A DNA stretch of 64,000 nucleotides from JBCCSZ01 sp039821145 (GCA_039821145.1 JBCBOS010000006.1:248001-312000); one strand, 5' to 3'. Numbered from the stretch's first letter, positions 32,598 through 41,275 are shown. Numbers and translations are program-made. Notes: generated from the sequence alone by a model not told the origin.

Positions 32598-34784
32598 ATG
32601 AATCGGCAAATTCTCTCCTTTTTACTGTTTAGTGTCTGTTTGGTTGCATGTGAACAAGCCGGGGAGCAGCAAAAGGCGCAGAGCGGTGCACAAAATATCT
32701 CTTTTAAAACACTTACTGTGAATTACCCAAAAACTGACAAAGACAGCACGGTCGCGGATGACTACTTCGGCAAGAGAATTGCCGACCCCTACCGATGGTT
32801 GGAAGACGACAATTCTCCTCAGACCAAGGCGTGGGTCAAAAGCGAAAACCAACTGACCGACGAATACATCAGCCAAGTCCCCTATCGGGACGAGTTGAGT
32901 CAACGGCTGGAAAAATTGTGGAACTACGAACGCTTTTCCCCTCCTTTCGAGGAAGGCGGCCGCTATTACTATTTCAAAAACGACGGGCTGCAGAACCAAA
33001 GTGCCCTCTACGCCCAAAATTCTCTCGACGGGGCTGCCAGCCTGGTGCTGGACCCCAACAAATTTTCGGATGATGGAACTGCTTCCATGGGCAACTTGTC
33101 CTTTTCCCAAGATGGCCAATTGCTCGCCTACGAAATCTCTGAGGGAGGTTCCGACTGGCGCAGCATCCACATTCGGGACCTCAAGACGGGCCAAACGCTG
33201 GAAGACCGCATCGACTGGGTGAAGTTTTCACAAATTGCCTGGCACAAAGACGGCTTCTTCTACAGCCGCTACCCCACTCCCTCGGAGGGCGACGAATTGT
33301 CGGGCCGAAGCGAATTCCAACAGGTGTACTACCACAAAATCGGCACCGAGCAATCTGCCGATGAGTTGATCTTTGCCGACCGATCCAATCCCTTTCGCGG
33401 ATTTTTGGCCAGCACCACCCAAGACGAACGCTTCCTGGTGCTCAACATTTGGGAGTCTACCAGTGGCAATGCCCTGTATTTCAAAGACTTGCTCAAAAAG
33501 GAGGAAGACTTCACGCCCATCATCGACACCTTCCAAAGCGATTTTGGGCTGGTCGACAACAATGGTGACAACCTGCTGATACTGACCAACTACAAAGCGC
33601 CCAACAAGCGATTGGTCTCCATCAACACCAACAAGCCAGAGGAAAGCTATTGGGAAAACATTCTGCCCGAGAGCGAAGATGTGCTGCAGTCGGTGCGAAT
33701 CTACGGCGGCAAAATCGTGGCAACCTACATTCACAATGCCTCCAGTGAGGTTCGGATTTTCGATATGGATGGAAAGCTGATCCAGAAGCTGGACCTGCCC
33801 GGCATCGGAACGGTTGGCAGTTTCACTGGAAAGCGGGACAAGCAACAGGCTTTTTACTCCTTTTCATCCTTCACCAGCCCGTCGACCATTTATTCGCTGG
33901 ACCTGGAAAGCTTCCAATCCACTGTCTTCAAAGCCCCAAAGGTGGACTTTCGGGCAGAGGATTATGTGACGCGCCAGGTGTGGTACGACAGTTACGACGG
34001 TACGAAAATCCCCATGTTTGTCACACACAAAAAAGGCTTGGAATTGGACGGTAAGCGACCCACCCTTTTGTATGGCTATGGCGGATTTGACATTTCCATT
34101 CTGCCCGGCTTCAACATCACGGGCCTCAATCTGGGGACCATTTTCTTGGAAAACGATGGCGTGCTGGCCATTGCCAACATCCGGGGAGGAGGCGAGTTTG
34201 GAACCAAGTGGCACCATGCTGGCATCAAAGGCAAAAAGCAAAATGTATTCAATGACTTTCAGGCGGCCGCCGAGCACCTGATTGGTCAAAACTATACGTC
34301 CAGTGACAAGCTGGCCATCTACGGCCGATCCAATGGCGGGCTGTTGGTGGGGGCTTGCATGACCCAACGACCAGACCTCTATGCCGTGGCCCTGCCAGCG
34401 GTGGGTGTGTTGGACATGCTCCGCTATCAGGAATTCACCATCGGGCGGGCCTGGGCTGCCGATTACGGCCTGAGCGAAACAGCAGAAGGCTTCGATTATT
34501 TGGTGCAGTATTCTCCTTTGCACAACATTGAAAAGACGAAATACCCTGCCACCATGATCACCACTGCGGATCACGACGACCGGGTGGTTCCCGCGCACTC
34601 CTTCAAATTTGCAGCTGAATTGCAGGCCCAACAGCAGGGCGACAACCCGGTGCTGATTCGCATCGAGGAAAGTGCAGGGCATGGAGCGGGCAAACCCACC
34701 TCCAAGCGCATCGCGGAGGCAGCCGATATTTTGGCCTTCACCTTTTACAACTTGAAAGAAAACGTCCGCTATCTAAAAGACTGA
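32598..34784 (+). CDS. Prolyl oligopeptidase (S9A), probable lipoprotein
   Basis: 728 residues from the ATG at 32598 (MNRQILSFLLFSVCLVAC). The signal ends in the lipobox LVAC (Cys18), so the enzyme is anchored outside the inner membrane. Residues 50-450 form the beta-propeller, starting with the classic DDYFGKRIADPYRWLEDDNS. The alpha/beta-hydrolase end has the nucleophile Ser578 in YGRSNGG, the Asp in TADHDDRVVP and the His in ESAGHGAGKP. The family cuts peptides of about 30 residues or less after proline. It is divergent from the coiled-coil gene and followed by dacA with 5 bp between stop and start, so the two may be co-transcribed. Confidence 0.95.
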   Translation: MNRQILSFLLFSVCLVACEQAGEQQKAQSGAQNISFKTLTVNYPKTDKDSTVADDYFGKRIADPYRWLEDDNSPQTKAWVKSENQLTDEYISQVPYRDELSQRLEKLWNYERFSPPFEEGGRYYYFKNDGLQNQSALYAQNSLDGAASLVLDPNKFSDDGTASMGNLSFSQDGQLLAYEISEGGSDWRSIHIRDLKTGQTLEDRIDWVKFSQIAWHKDGFFYSRYPTPSEGDELSGRSEFQQVYYHKIGTEQSADELIFADRSNPFRGFLASTTQDERFLVLNIWESTSGNALYFKDLLKKEEDFTPIIDTFQSDFGLVDNNGDNLLILTNYKAPNKRLVSINTNKPEESYWENILPESEDVLQSVRIYGGKIVATYIHNASSEVRIFDMDGKLIQKLDLPGIGTVGSFTGKRDKQQAFYSFSSFTSPSTIYSLDLESFQSTVFKAPKVDFRAEDYVTRQVWYDSYDGTKIPMFVTHKKGLELDGKRPTLLYGYGGFDISILPGFNITGLNLGTIFLENDGVLAIANIRGGGEFGTKWHHAGIKGKKQNVFNDFQAAAEHLIGQNYTSSDKLAIYGRSNGGLLVGACMTQRPDLYAVALPAVGVLDMLRYQEFTIGRAWAADYGLSETAEGFDYLVQYSPLHNIEKTKYPATMITTADHDDRVVPAHSFKFAAELQAQQQGDNPVLIRIEESAGHGAGKPTSKRIAEAADILAFTFYNLKENVRYLKD

Positions 34785-34789
34785 TAGAA

Positions 34790-35587
34790 GTGAGTGGATC
34801 ATTGTTTGAAATCGGATTTTTGCCCATTCGCATTTGGGACATCCTCGATATTCTCATCGTGGGGTATCTGATCTATCAGTTCTACAAATTGCTGCATGGC
34901 TCGATTGCCTTCAACATCTTCGTGGGGGTGATCTCTCTCTTTGCCCTGTGGTGGTTGGTGGGTGTGTTGCAGATGGACCTGCTGTCTTCCTTGCTCAATC
35001 AAATTGTCAGCGTGGGAGTCTTGATGCTCTTGATCGTTTTTCAGCCCGAGGTGCGCCGCTTCCTTCTCATCCTGGGCAACAACACCCTTCGGCAACGATC
35101 CAATTTCATCCGACGACTCATCGATCGCAATCTTCCCAAACAAGAAGTCCAACAAACTCACTTGGAAGCCATCCGGAAGGCCATTTTGCGGATGAGCAAA
35201 AAGAAAACCGGGGCCTTGATCGTCTTTGCCAAAAGCAGAAACCTGGACTTTGTCAACAACTCGGGCATCAAACTGGACGCACAGATCAGCCAGCAACTGC
35301 TCGAAAGCATCTTCAACCGCTACAGCCCCCTCCACGACGGAGCAGTGGTGATCGAGGGGGGGAAGATCGTGACAGCCAGCAGCGTCCTGCCCCTTTCTTC
35401 CAACACCGATCTACCCGACAACACTGGCCTGCGACATCGGGCGGGCCTGGGCGCGACGGAGCACAGCAATGTGGGCGTGGTCATCATCTCGGAGGAGAAC
35501 GGCCGCATCGCCTTTGCCAACAATGGCAAGTTGCAGCTTCGGCTGACGGAAGAACAACTTCAGGAGAAATTAAAAACATATTTGTAA
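34790..35587 (+). CDS. dacA: Diadenylate cyclase CdaA
   Basis: 265 residues from a GTG at 34790. Three membrane helices at about 18-33, 38-60 and 70-87 precede a coiled-coil linker and the DAC domain (about 140-250). The catalytic DGA motif is at 183-185 in SPLHDGAVVIEG; the second motif reads LRHRAGLG (RHR at 215-217), where RHRAA is usual. It makes cyclic di-AMP from two ATP. No CdaR/glmM pair follows, as it would in Firmicutes, which is normal for Bacteroidota. It starts 5 bp after the prolyl oligopeptidase stop, and a GNAT gene follows 1 bp after its own stop. Confidence 0.95.
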   Translation: MSGSLFEIGFLPIRIWDILDILIVGYLIYQFYKLLHGSIAFNIFVGVISLFALWWLVGVLQMDLLSSLLNQIVSVGVLMLLIVFQPEVRRFLLILGNNTLRQRSNFIRRLIDRNLPKQEVQQTHLEAIRKAILRMSKKKTGALIVFAKSRNLDFVNNSGIKLDAQISQQLLESIFNRYSPLHDGAVVIEGGKIVTASSVLPLSSNTDLPDNTGLRHRAGLGATEHSNVGVVIISEENGRIAFANNGKLQLRLTEEQLQEKLKTYL

Positions 35588-35588
35588 T

Positions 35589-36119
35589 ATGGAGATCCAC
35601 CGGATCGAAGAACACGCCATATCAGCAGAAAACCACCAAGGGATTGAGCAATTGTTTGTCCATTGCTTTGCCGATTACCCGCCCCATCAGAGTTTTTTCA
35701 AGCAATTGCCTTCCTTCCGCTATCTGGCTTTTGAAGGAGATGAGTTGATCGGTCACCTGGCCGTCGACCACCGGATGATGAACATCAGTGGGCGGGTGAG
35801 TTCCATCTTTGGCATCGTGGACTTTTGCGTCCATCCCGATTTTCAGTCTCGTCGCATCGGCAGCCACTTATTGGAGCAATTGGAGGTTTTGGCCCGAAAG
35901 AGTCGGATCGATTTCATTGTGCTGATGGCCAAAGAGAGAGGCATCTACGAACAGCATGATTTCCAACTGGTGGATGGCTACTGTCGCTGGCTCATCATCC
36001 AAAACTTTCAGACCCTGGGCGTGGGCCAACGCCGACTGGACGATTGCCTGATGTACAAGGCCCTGGGAGAGGCGACATGGGGAGAAGGTCCCATCGACTT
36101 TTTGGGTTGGATTTTTTGA
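35589..36119 (+). CDS. GNAT-family N-acetyltransferase
   Basis: 176 residues. The acetyl-CoA loop is seen in FCVHPDFQSRRIGSHLLEQL (Q/R-x-x-G-x-G/A variant RRIGSH), preceded by the strands FEGDELIGHLAVDH and SSIFGIVDFCV, and followed by IVLMAKERGIYEQHDFQLV, where the family often has the catalytic Tyr. The target is unknown. It overlaps no gene but begins just after dacA (1 bp), so it is probably the third gene of the prolyl oligopeptidase/dacA run. Confidence 0.9.
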   Translation: MEIHRIEEHAISAENHQGIEQLFVHCFADYPPHQSFFKQLPSFRYLAFEGDELIGHLAVDHRMMNISGRVSSIFGIVDFCVHPDFQSRRIGSHLLEQLEVLARKSRIDFIVLMAKERGIYEQHDFQLVDGYCRWLIIQNFQTLGVGQRRLDDCLMYKALGEATWGEGPIDFLGWIF

Positions 36120-36187
36120 TGGCAGACCTTTCTTTTGGTTGCAAAAACCGTTATTTTCGCGGCAAATAAATTAAAAATATACCACAT

Positions 36188-37099
36188 ATGAAGCCCACCT
36201 TACTGATATTGGCGGCCGGAATGGGCAGCCGTTATGGAAGCCTCAAGCAAATGGATGGCGTCGGTCCGTCTCAGGAGACCATCATTGATTACTCGGTCTA
36301 CGATGCCATTCGCGCTGGATTCGGCAAGGTTGTATTTGTGATTCGAGAGCATTTTGCAGAAGATTTCCGCCAACATGTCACCAGCAAATTCAGTGACCAG
36401 ATCGAAGTGGTGTTTGTCTTTCAGGAGGTCAACACGCCCATCGATGGCCTTGCGGAGGTTCCGGAGCGCAGCAAGCCTTGGGGAACAGCCCACGCTGTAT
36501 TGGTGGCAGAGCACGCCATACAGGAGCCCTTTGCCGTCATCAATGCCGACGACTACTACGGCAGCACTTCTTTTGGCCAAATTGCCCAATTTCTGACAGA
36601 GGAGGTGGGAACCAATCACTATTCCATGGTGGGATTCCGCCTGGCCAAGACCATTTCGCCCAATGGCTCTGTTTCCAGAGGTGTCTGCCAGATGGATGAG
36701 AACAATCTATTGGAGACGGTGGTGGAGCGCACCAAAATCCAGCGCACCGATGGCGTCATTTACTACTACGAAAACGAGCAGCCCTTTGCGCTGACCGACA
36801 ATACCCTGGTTTCGATGAACTTTTGGGGCTTTCACCCGAGCATTTTTGGCCATATGCACCAGATGTTTTTGGAGTTTGTCAATGCCAACAAGGACAATCC
36901 CAAGGCGGAGTTTTACATTCCGTTGGTGGTCAATCGACTGATCGAACAGCAGCAAGCGAGTGTGAAAGTGTTGGATTCTGCGGAGAAGTGGTATGGAGTG
37001 ACTTACAAGGAAGACAAGCCGGGCGTGCAAGCAGCTTTGGCACAGTTTACATCGGACGGGCGTTATCCAAATCCATTGTGGAAGTCCGTTTCGGTTTGA
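36188..37099 (+). CDS. Nucleotidyltransferase, NDP-sugar pyrophosphorylase-like
   Basis: 303 residues. The N-terminus LLILAAGMGSRYGSLKQMDG is the nucleotide-binding and catalytic loop of sugar-phosphate nucleotidyltransferases (LAAGxGxRxxxxT/KP-like, here with KQMDG). The acidic metal site is in VINADDYYG. The C-terminal part has FWGFHPSIFGHM and a closing end WYGVTYKEDKPGVQ. Homologues in Bacteroidota are stand-alone and their sugar is not defined. A 68-bp gap separates it from the GNAT gene. A hairpin follows 54 bp after the stop. Confidence 0.88.
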   Translation: MKPTLLILAAGMGSRYGSLKQMDGVGPSQETIIDYSVYDAIRAGFGKVVFVIREHFAEDFRQHVTSKFSDQIEVVFVFQEVNTPIDGLAEVPERSKPWGTAHAVLVAEHAIQEPFAVINADDYYGSTSFGQIAQFLTEEVGTNHYSMVGFRLAKTISPNGSVSRGVCQMDENNLLETVVERTKIQRTDGVIYYYENEQPFALTDNTLVSMNFWGFHPSIFGHMHQMFLEFVNANKDNPKAEFYIPLVVNRLIEQQQASVKVLDSAEKWYGVTYKEDKPGVQAALAQFTSDGRYPNPLWKSVSV

Positions 37100-37152
37100 G
37101 TTGAGAAGGGAAAAGGGCTTGTTCTCAAATACGAATGGGCCAAAAAAAGCAT

Positions 37153-37176
37153 AAGCTCTACACGTTTGTAGAGCTT
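37153..37176 (-). terminator. Hairpin with T-run on the minus strand
   Basis: AAGCTCTAC at 37153-37161 and GTAGAGCTT at 37168-37176 form a perfect 9-bp stem. On the minus strand it is followed after four bases by a run of seven T. It also lies 54 bp past the nucleotidyltransferase stop, so it may protect that transcript's end. Confidence 0.6.
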
Positions 37177-37340
37177 AATGCGTTCCCTCATAAGTGATAA
37201 TTAATTGTGTATAGTACACACCCTTTCTACAATCTTTAATTCATTTAAGGTTTTTGTTATCTGTTTTCGGAAATGTAGCCCCTGGGTTTTGGGTCCGTGG
37301 GCTTATATTTGTTAATAGATCAGTTTTTGGAACGAAATAA

Positions 37341-37386
37341 AAAAGACCGAGCATTCGTGCCGTCAGCGTTCATGCGACGGTCTTTT
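37341..37386. terminator. Branched hairpin, possible bidirectional terminator
   Basis: AAAAGACCG at 37341-37349 and CGGTCTTTT at 37378-37386 pair perfectly; inside, GCAT and ATGC pair again. Poly-A and poly-T flanks suit termination on both strands. Confidence 0.65.
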
Positions 37387-37836
37387 CTTTGGAACCTAAA
37401 GACGTATACAACTCTTTCGTTTGCCGCTTTGGGATGGTCTCCGACGAATCGGCCCAAATGGGGTATGCGGCGGTGCCTGCGCTTTTGCAGGCGGTCAGAC
37501 TAGGCAAATGGGGGTTATCTGTCGGTTTTGGGCGCCTAGGCTGTCAATCGGTTTTGGTCTGTTTCTCATGGTCCGGCCGAGCCGGATGTTTTATATTGGA
37601 ACTCTCCGAAGAGAGGCGTTTGTCAAAAGAACCAGAAGCGGAAGGTAGATAATTGAGCATTATGGATCTTAGGTACAACAATTGGGGAGGTAGGAAATGA
37701 TCCGCTTCTGGTCAACTGATTTAAACTTGAATGAAACAAAAGGTGTCTGTAATCCCTGAACTTTATCTGAAACTAAATTTAAATCCCTTTGTACACTTAC
37801 AAATGTAGAGGGTTTTTCAATACCCGGTGGGCTTGT

Positions 37837-37889
37837 TATACTTTTGGCAGATTTGGGTATACTTTTGGTCGCTTTCTTTATACTTGCCC
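37837..37889 (+). promoter_or_regulatory. Three direct repeats at 21-bp spacing, likely LytTR operator
   Basis: TATACTTTTGG at 37837, the same at 37858, and TATACTTGCCC at 37879. Centre-to-centre distance is 21 bp each time, two helical turns, the spacing known for LytTR-domain regulators such as AgrA and AlgR. The third copy lies about where the -33 element would be, 25 bp before the TAACTTTG -7 element at 37915. Confidence 0.6.
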
Positions 37890-37914
37890 TACTGCGCCGT
37901 CTACAATCTTTGCG

Positions 37915-37922
37915 TAACTTTG
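37915..37922 (+). promoter_or_regulatory. Bacteroidota -7 promoter element
   Basis: TAACTTTG matches TANNTTTG exactly and lies 31 bp before the ATG at 37953. No TTTG is at the right distance for -33, which suits a promoter that depends on an activator bound to the repeats upstream. Confidence 0.6.
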
Positions 37923-37952
37923 AATTATCATTTAGTCTTTAGCTAGTATCCA

Positions 37953-39002
37953 ATGCAAACGGAAAGATATAACAAGATTTTTGAGTGGGTCATCAGCGAT
38001 AAGTATCGCATCCACTTCCACGTGATGTTCTGGCTATTTGTCTATTCCGACGAGGTGCTTTCCCTCATCGGCATTACCGACAACCAAGGCATCAGTCTGG
38101 TATATGTCCTGATCAATCTGGCGGTTGACCTGGTCTTTGTCTATACCAACCTGTATTACCTGCTTCCCAAATTTTTGCTCAACAATCAAATATGGTATTA
38201 CATCTTCTTTACCATCATTACCATATTCATTAGTTTGGAGTTGCGCTTCACCCTGACCTTCCCCATGATTTGTACTTCCTGTCCCAATACCTCTTGGTCG
38301 TCGCCCTTTACCATGCTGGTGCAGGATGTGATCAAGTCGACCTTGGTGCTGGGCATGGCCTTGGGGATGCACATCGTTCGCCGGTTTTTGCGCAACCAAG
38401 AGAAGATGCAAGAACTACAGACGGCAGGGCTCAAAACAGAGCTGGCCTTCCTCAAGCAGCAGATCAACCCCCATTTTCTGTTCAACTCACTCAACAACAT
38501 CTATGTGATGAACAGGAAAAGCCCCCAGGATGCCTCCGAATCCATTTTGCTGCTGTCGGACCTGCTCCGCTACCAATTGTATGATTGTGCCAAGGACGAG
38601 GTACATCTGAAGGGAGAGATTGACTATTTGAAGAACTATTTGCAGTTGGACAAAATCAGAAAGAGCAATGCCAAGGTGGACTTTCAGGTCAATGGCGTGG
38701 CCAATGGGACCAAGATTGCCCCTTTCCTCTTCATTCCCTTCGTGGAAAATGCCGTCAAGCACGGCCTGAGCCTCGATCAAGGGTCTTTCATCAACATCCA
38801 TTTTGACATCCAGCAGTATGCGCTGCACTTTTCCTGTGAAAACTCCAAGCCGCCCCGGCCCCTCAACGTCATCAAGGGGGGAATTGGGTTGACCAATGTG
38901 GAGCGGCGGCTCAAATTGCTGTATCCCGACAGGCATACCTTGGTCATCGACAACAACAAAGGCAGCTACAAAGTGGAACTGAGCCTCGACCTGGACAATT
39001 GA
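37953..39002 (+). CDS. LytS/YehU-type sensor histidine kinase
   Basis: 349 residues. Four membrane helices (about 22-40, 46-66, 80-100 and 122-145) are followed by a coiled-coil linker and the His_kinase domain (PF06580 type) with the phospho-acceptor His174 in INPHFLFNSLNNIY. A HATPase_c-like end has NAVKHG (N box) and GGIGLTNVERRL. The short N-terminal loops give no hint of the ligand. It pairs with the LytTR regulator 63 bp downstream, the usual arrangement in Bacteroidota. Repeats in front of it suggest autoregulation. Confidence 0.95.
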   Translation: MQTERYNKIFEWVISDKYRIHFHVMFWLFVYSDEVLSLIGITDNQGISLVYVLINLAVDLVFVYTNLYYLLPKFLLNNQIWYYIFFTIITIFISLELRFTLTFPMICTSCPNTSWSSPFTMLVQDVIKSTLVLGMALGMHIVRRFLRNQEKMQELQTAGLKTELAFLKQQINPHFLFNSLNNIYVMNRKSPQDASESILLLSDLLRYQLYDCAKDEVHLKGEIDYLKNYLQLDKIRKSNAKVDFQVNGVANGTKIAPFLFIPFVENAVKHGLSLDQGSFINIHFDIQQYALHFSCENSKPPRPLNVIKGGIGLTNVERRLKLLYPDRHTLVIDNNKGSYKVELSLDLDN

Positions 39003-39065
39003 TTGGCCTGGGCCCCATGACTCATCAGACATCGAATTCTTCGCAAAAAAAGAAAACACACATTC

Positions 39066-39788
39066 ATGAAGTGCATCATCGTAGACGACGAGCCCCTGGC
39101 AAGAGAGGGGATAGAACTCAACATTCAAGAACTCAACTCCCTCGAACTGGTTGGCCAATTTGAAAACCCCATCGCGGCCAACGACTTTTTGAACAACAAT
39201 GCTGTAGACCTCGTCTTTCTCGACGTGGAAATGCCGGGGATGACGGGCCTGGAGTTCATCCGCACCCTCAAATCGCGCCCCCTGATCATCCTCACCACCG
39301 CTTATCCAGACTATGCCCTGGAGGGCTTCGAACTGGATGTGGTCGACTATTTGGTCAAGCCCATTCGCCTCAACCGATTTATCAAGGCTGTCAACAAGGC
39401 CAAGGAGATTTACGACCTCCACCAACAAAAGTCCAATACGGTAGAGTCCATTTCCAACGACTTCATCTACATCAAATCGGAGCGCAAGTACATCCGGATT
39501 TTCTTCAAGGACATCAAATTCATCAAGGGACTGAAGGACTACGTGATGCTGTACACGACCAAGGAAAAGGTCATGACGGCCATGAACATCAAGACGATCA
39601 ACTCACAACTGCCCGATTCGATCTTCGTGCGCATCAGCAAGTCCTACATCATCAACATCAACTTCATCAATGCGGTCGACCAGGATTTCATTTTGCTGGA
39701 TGGCGAGGAGATTCCCCTGGGAAAGACCTACAAGGAGCATTTCATCAACAACTACATCAAGAGCAATTTGATCAAGCGGCGGGATTAG
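39066..39788 (+). CDS. LytTR-family response regulator
   Basis: 240 residues. The receiver domain (1-120) has the acidic pair in IIVDDEP, phospho-acceptor Asp53 in FLDVEMPGMTG and Lys in VDYLVKPIRLNRF. The LytTR DNA-binding domain (about 140-235) starts FIYIKSERKYIRI and has the loop VRISKSYIININFINAV. LytTR proteins bind direct repeats about two helical turns apart; such repeats are found at 37837-37889 in front of this operon. Other targets cannot be located from this window with confidence. Confidence 0.95.
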   Translation: MKCIIVDDEPLAREGIELNIQELNSLELVGQFENPIAANDFLNNNAVDLVFLDVEMPGMTGLEFIRTLKSRPLIILTTAYPDYALEGFELDVVDYLVKPIRLNRFIKAVNKAKEIYDLHQQKSNTVESISNDFIYIKSERKYIRIFFKDIKFIKGLKDYVMLYTTKEKVMTAMNIKTINSQLPDSIFVRISKSYIININFINAVDQDFILLDGEEIPLGKTYKEHFINNYIKSNLIKRRD

Positions 39789-39867
39789 GCCGGGAAAGAA
39801 TTCGCAAGAATCTTTCGGACGAAATTGATTACCTTATGCAGGGTGGTTACTTTGATCATAAAAGTAC

Positions 39868-40122
39868 ATGGCTTTGTCAATTTCAGAAGAAGTGCTGAAA
39901 AAAGCAGATATGACAGCAGATGATTTACTGTTGGAGATTGCCATCTATCTCTTTGATACAGAAAGGCTGTCCTTTGGACAAGCAAAATCCCTATCACAAC
40001 TCGATCATTTGAGTTTTCAAAAAGAATTGGCCAAACGGGACATTTACATGAAGTACGATGTAGAAGATTTGGAGTTGGATAGGAAGAATCTACAGCAGCT
40101 ACGGAATAAGAACTTTCGTTGA
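39868..40122 (+). CDS. UPF0175-family protein (antitoxin-like)
   Basis: 84 residues. The family signature is visible: ADDLLLEIAIYLFDTERLSF, then the helix-turn-helix region QAKSLSQLDHLSFQKELAKR and the end IYMKYDVEDLELDR. UPF0175 proteins are the DNA-binding antitoxins of a type II-like pair whose toxin is a DUF3368 (PIN-like) protein encoded just downstream. Only a stub of that toxin is left here (40125-40208), so the antitoxin is an orphan. Selection for keeping it may come from regulation or from protection against a related toxin elsewhere. Confidence 0.88.
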   Translation: MALSISEEVLKKADMTADDLLLEIAIYLFDTERLSFGQAKSLSQLDHLSFQKELAKRDIYMKYDVEDLELDRKNLQQLRNKNFR

Positions 40123-40124
40123 CA

Positions 40125-40208
40125 TTGGATAAATTAATATTCGACATTGGTTTTCGGATTTCTCCTAAGTTGTATAGACATGTATTGGTGCTTGCAAATG
40201 AAGGATGA
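40125..40208 (+). pseudogene. DUF3368-type PIN toxin remnant (C-terminus only)
   Basis: In the frame from TTG at 40125 to TGA at 40206 the protein reads LDKLIFDIGFRISPKLYRHV and then VLANEG. GFRIS followed by a short helix is the typical ending of DUF3368 proteins, the toxin partners of UPF0175. The stub is fused almost directly to the antitoxin stop (3 bp), so about 130 N-terminal residues with the acidic PIN site are missing. A simple internal deletion explains this. Confidence 0.7.
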
Positions 40209-40223
40209 GCGAATGGGCAATGG

Positions 40224-40850
40224 TCATTTCTTTTTTTGTGGAACATTCCATTCGATTCCTCTTCGTTGGGCAAATTGCTGAATGCTGGGGAGTCCAATCT
40301 CCGCTCTTCTCTGATCGATGTACTCAGGCTCTTTTATCGAAAAAAAGCTTGGAGTTTCAGTAGATGCATAGTCTATTTGAGTGCCATACAATTGAGATTC
40401 ATTGTTGTTGATCAGCATCCTGTCTATGAGTCTGGCATAATGTTGTGGCTGGGATTCATTTTTTAGGATCGACTCTTTCAATAAGGGTGCATACTTCTTT
40501 TTCGATTCTACAGAACCATGCTGCAGTACTGCCCACAATGCCGTATTGGCCCTTCTTCCGATTTGTGAAATTCCCAACCAACCGTATTGGTCGATGATGT
40601 CGGTAATCCGTTTTTCTAAGATCTTGTCCTGGGCCTCTACCACTTCCCAGAAGTATTCCATCTCATCAGAGTCCTTTCCCAAAACTTCTTCTGCTTGGGT
40701 GTAAATGCGCCTGAACGTTTGGTCTTTTGCAAAGATGGACTCCAATTCCATTCTCAAGGTCTCCAATGTTTTTTCATTGGATTCTGTCGTCTGTCCAAAA
40801 GCTGATGATGTCAAAACAGCCAATACCAGTGAGAACAATGCTTTTTTCAT
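40224..40850 (-). CDS. Secreted DUF6624-like protein
   Basis: 208 residues with a signal peptide (MKKALFSLVLAVLTSSAFGQ). The mature part is helical: ELESIFAKDQTFRRIYTQAE, then IIDQYGWLGISQIGRRANTALWAVLQHG and HYARLIDRMLI, ending with the pattern DQRRAEIGLPSIQQFAQRRG. The YGWLG-[x]-G..A..A.W.v.QH pattern is found in DUF6624-type secreted proteins, whose role is unknown. It is alone on the minus strand, convergent with the antitoxin gene. Confidence 0.82.
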   Translation of the reverse strand: MKKALFSLVLAVLTSSAFGQTTESNEKTLETLRMELESIFAKDQTFRRIYTQAEEVLGKDSDEMEYFWEVVEAQDKILEKRITDIIDQYGWLGISQIGRRANTALWAVLQHGSVESKKKYAPLLKESILKNESQPQHYARLIDRMLINNNESQLYGTQIDYASTETPSFFSIKEPEYIDQRRAEIGLPSIQQFAQRRGIEWNVPQKKK

Positions 40851-40927
40851 ATTTACAGTTTGATGATCTCCAACACTTTTCCATCAAGCATTGATTGACC
40901 GCAGGAGAAATGTACACAAAGGGACTT

Positions 40928-41275
40928 TCAAGCACCCAATTCAAGAATGATTTTAACATTCTCCTTTACCCTGTTTGATCGCGATGGTGACAAAGTACCC
41001 AGCTTTTTGATGAATCGCTTGTTGTCAATGGCTCTCATTTGGTCCATCATGATGGCACTTTCTTTCTCCAGTCCCCCTTCTCCTTTGTCCAGATTTACCC
41101 TCAGAATACTGACATTCTTCTTCACATTCGTTGTGATCGGACATACAATCGTAGAAGGATGGATGTTGTTCAGCAGATCGCATTGAAGGATCATCACTGG
41201 ACGTGTTTTTCCAGATTCTGTTCCAAATCTTGGATTTAGGTCTGCCAGCCATATTTCAAACTGTTTATATTTCAT
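40928..41275 (-). CDS. PemK/MazF-family toxin (endoribonuclease)
   Basis: 115 residues. The family start MKYKQFEIWLADLNPRFGTE contains the conserved W..dl.p..G.E pattern, followed by KTRPVMILQCD with the catalytic Arg region, STIVCPITTN with the Thr, and MDQMRAIDNKRFIKKLG. MazF-like toxins cut mRNA at short sequence motifs. It follows the RHH antitoxin gene and overlaps it by 11 bp, so the two are translated together and the operon is likely repressed by the complex. Confidence 0.94.
   Translation of the reverse strand: MKYKQFEIWLADLNPRFGTESGKTRPVMILQCDLLNNIHPSTIVCPITTNVKKNVSILRVNLDKGEGGLEKESAIMMDQMRAIDNKRFIKKLGTLSPSRSNRVKENVKIILELGA

Larger units (their letters stand above)
37100..37952. 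other. Gene-free region with hairpins and regulatory repeats
   Basis: Over 850 bp between the nucleotidyltransferase and the LytS-type kinase. Short open frames at 37297-37652 have no start signals, no homology that I recognise and a different base use, and I do not call them. The contents that can be supported are hairpins at 37153-37176 and 37341-37386 and the direct repeats at 37837-37889. The middle (about 37400-37600) is G-rich with repeated GGTTTTGG-like words. Confidence 0.5.

Noticed and set aside
37297..37652. Three short overlapping plus-strand frames (68-87 codons)
   Set aside because: Overlapping one another in different frames, no start context, composition unlike neighbouring genes.
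40774..40959. Minus-strand 61-codon frame between the DUF6624-like and MazF genes
   Set aside because: It overlaps the start of the secreted protein gene in another frame and has no features of its own.
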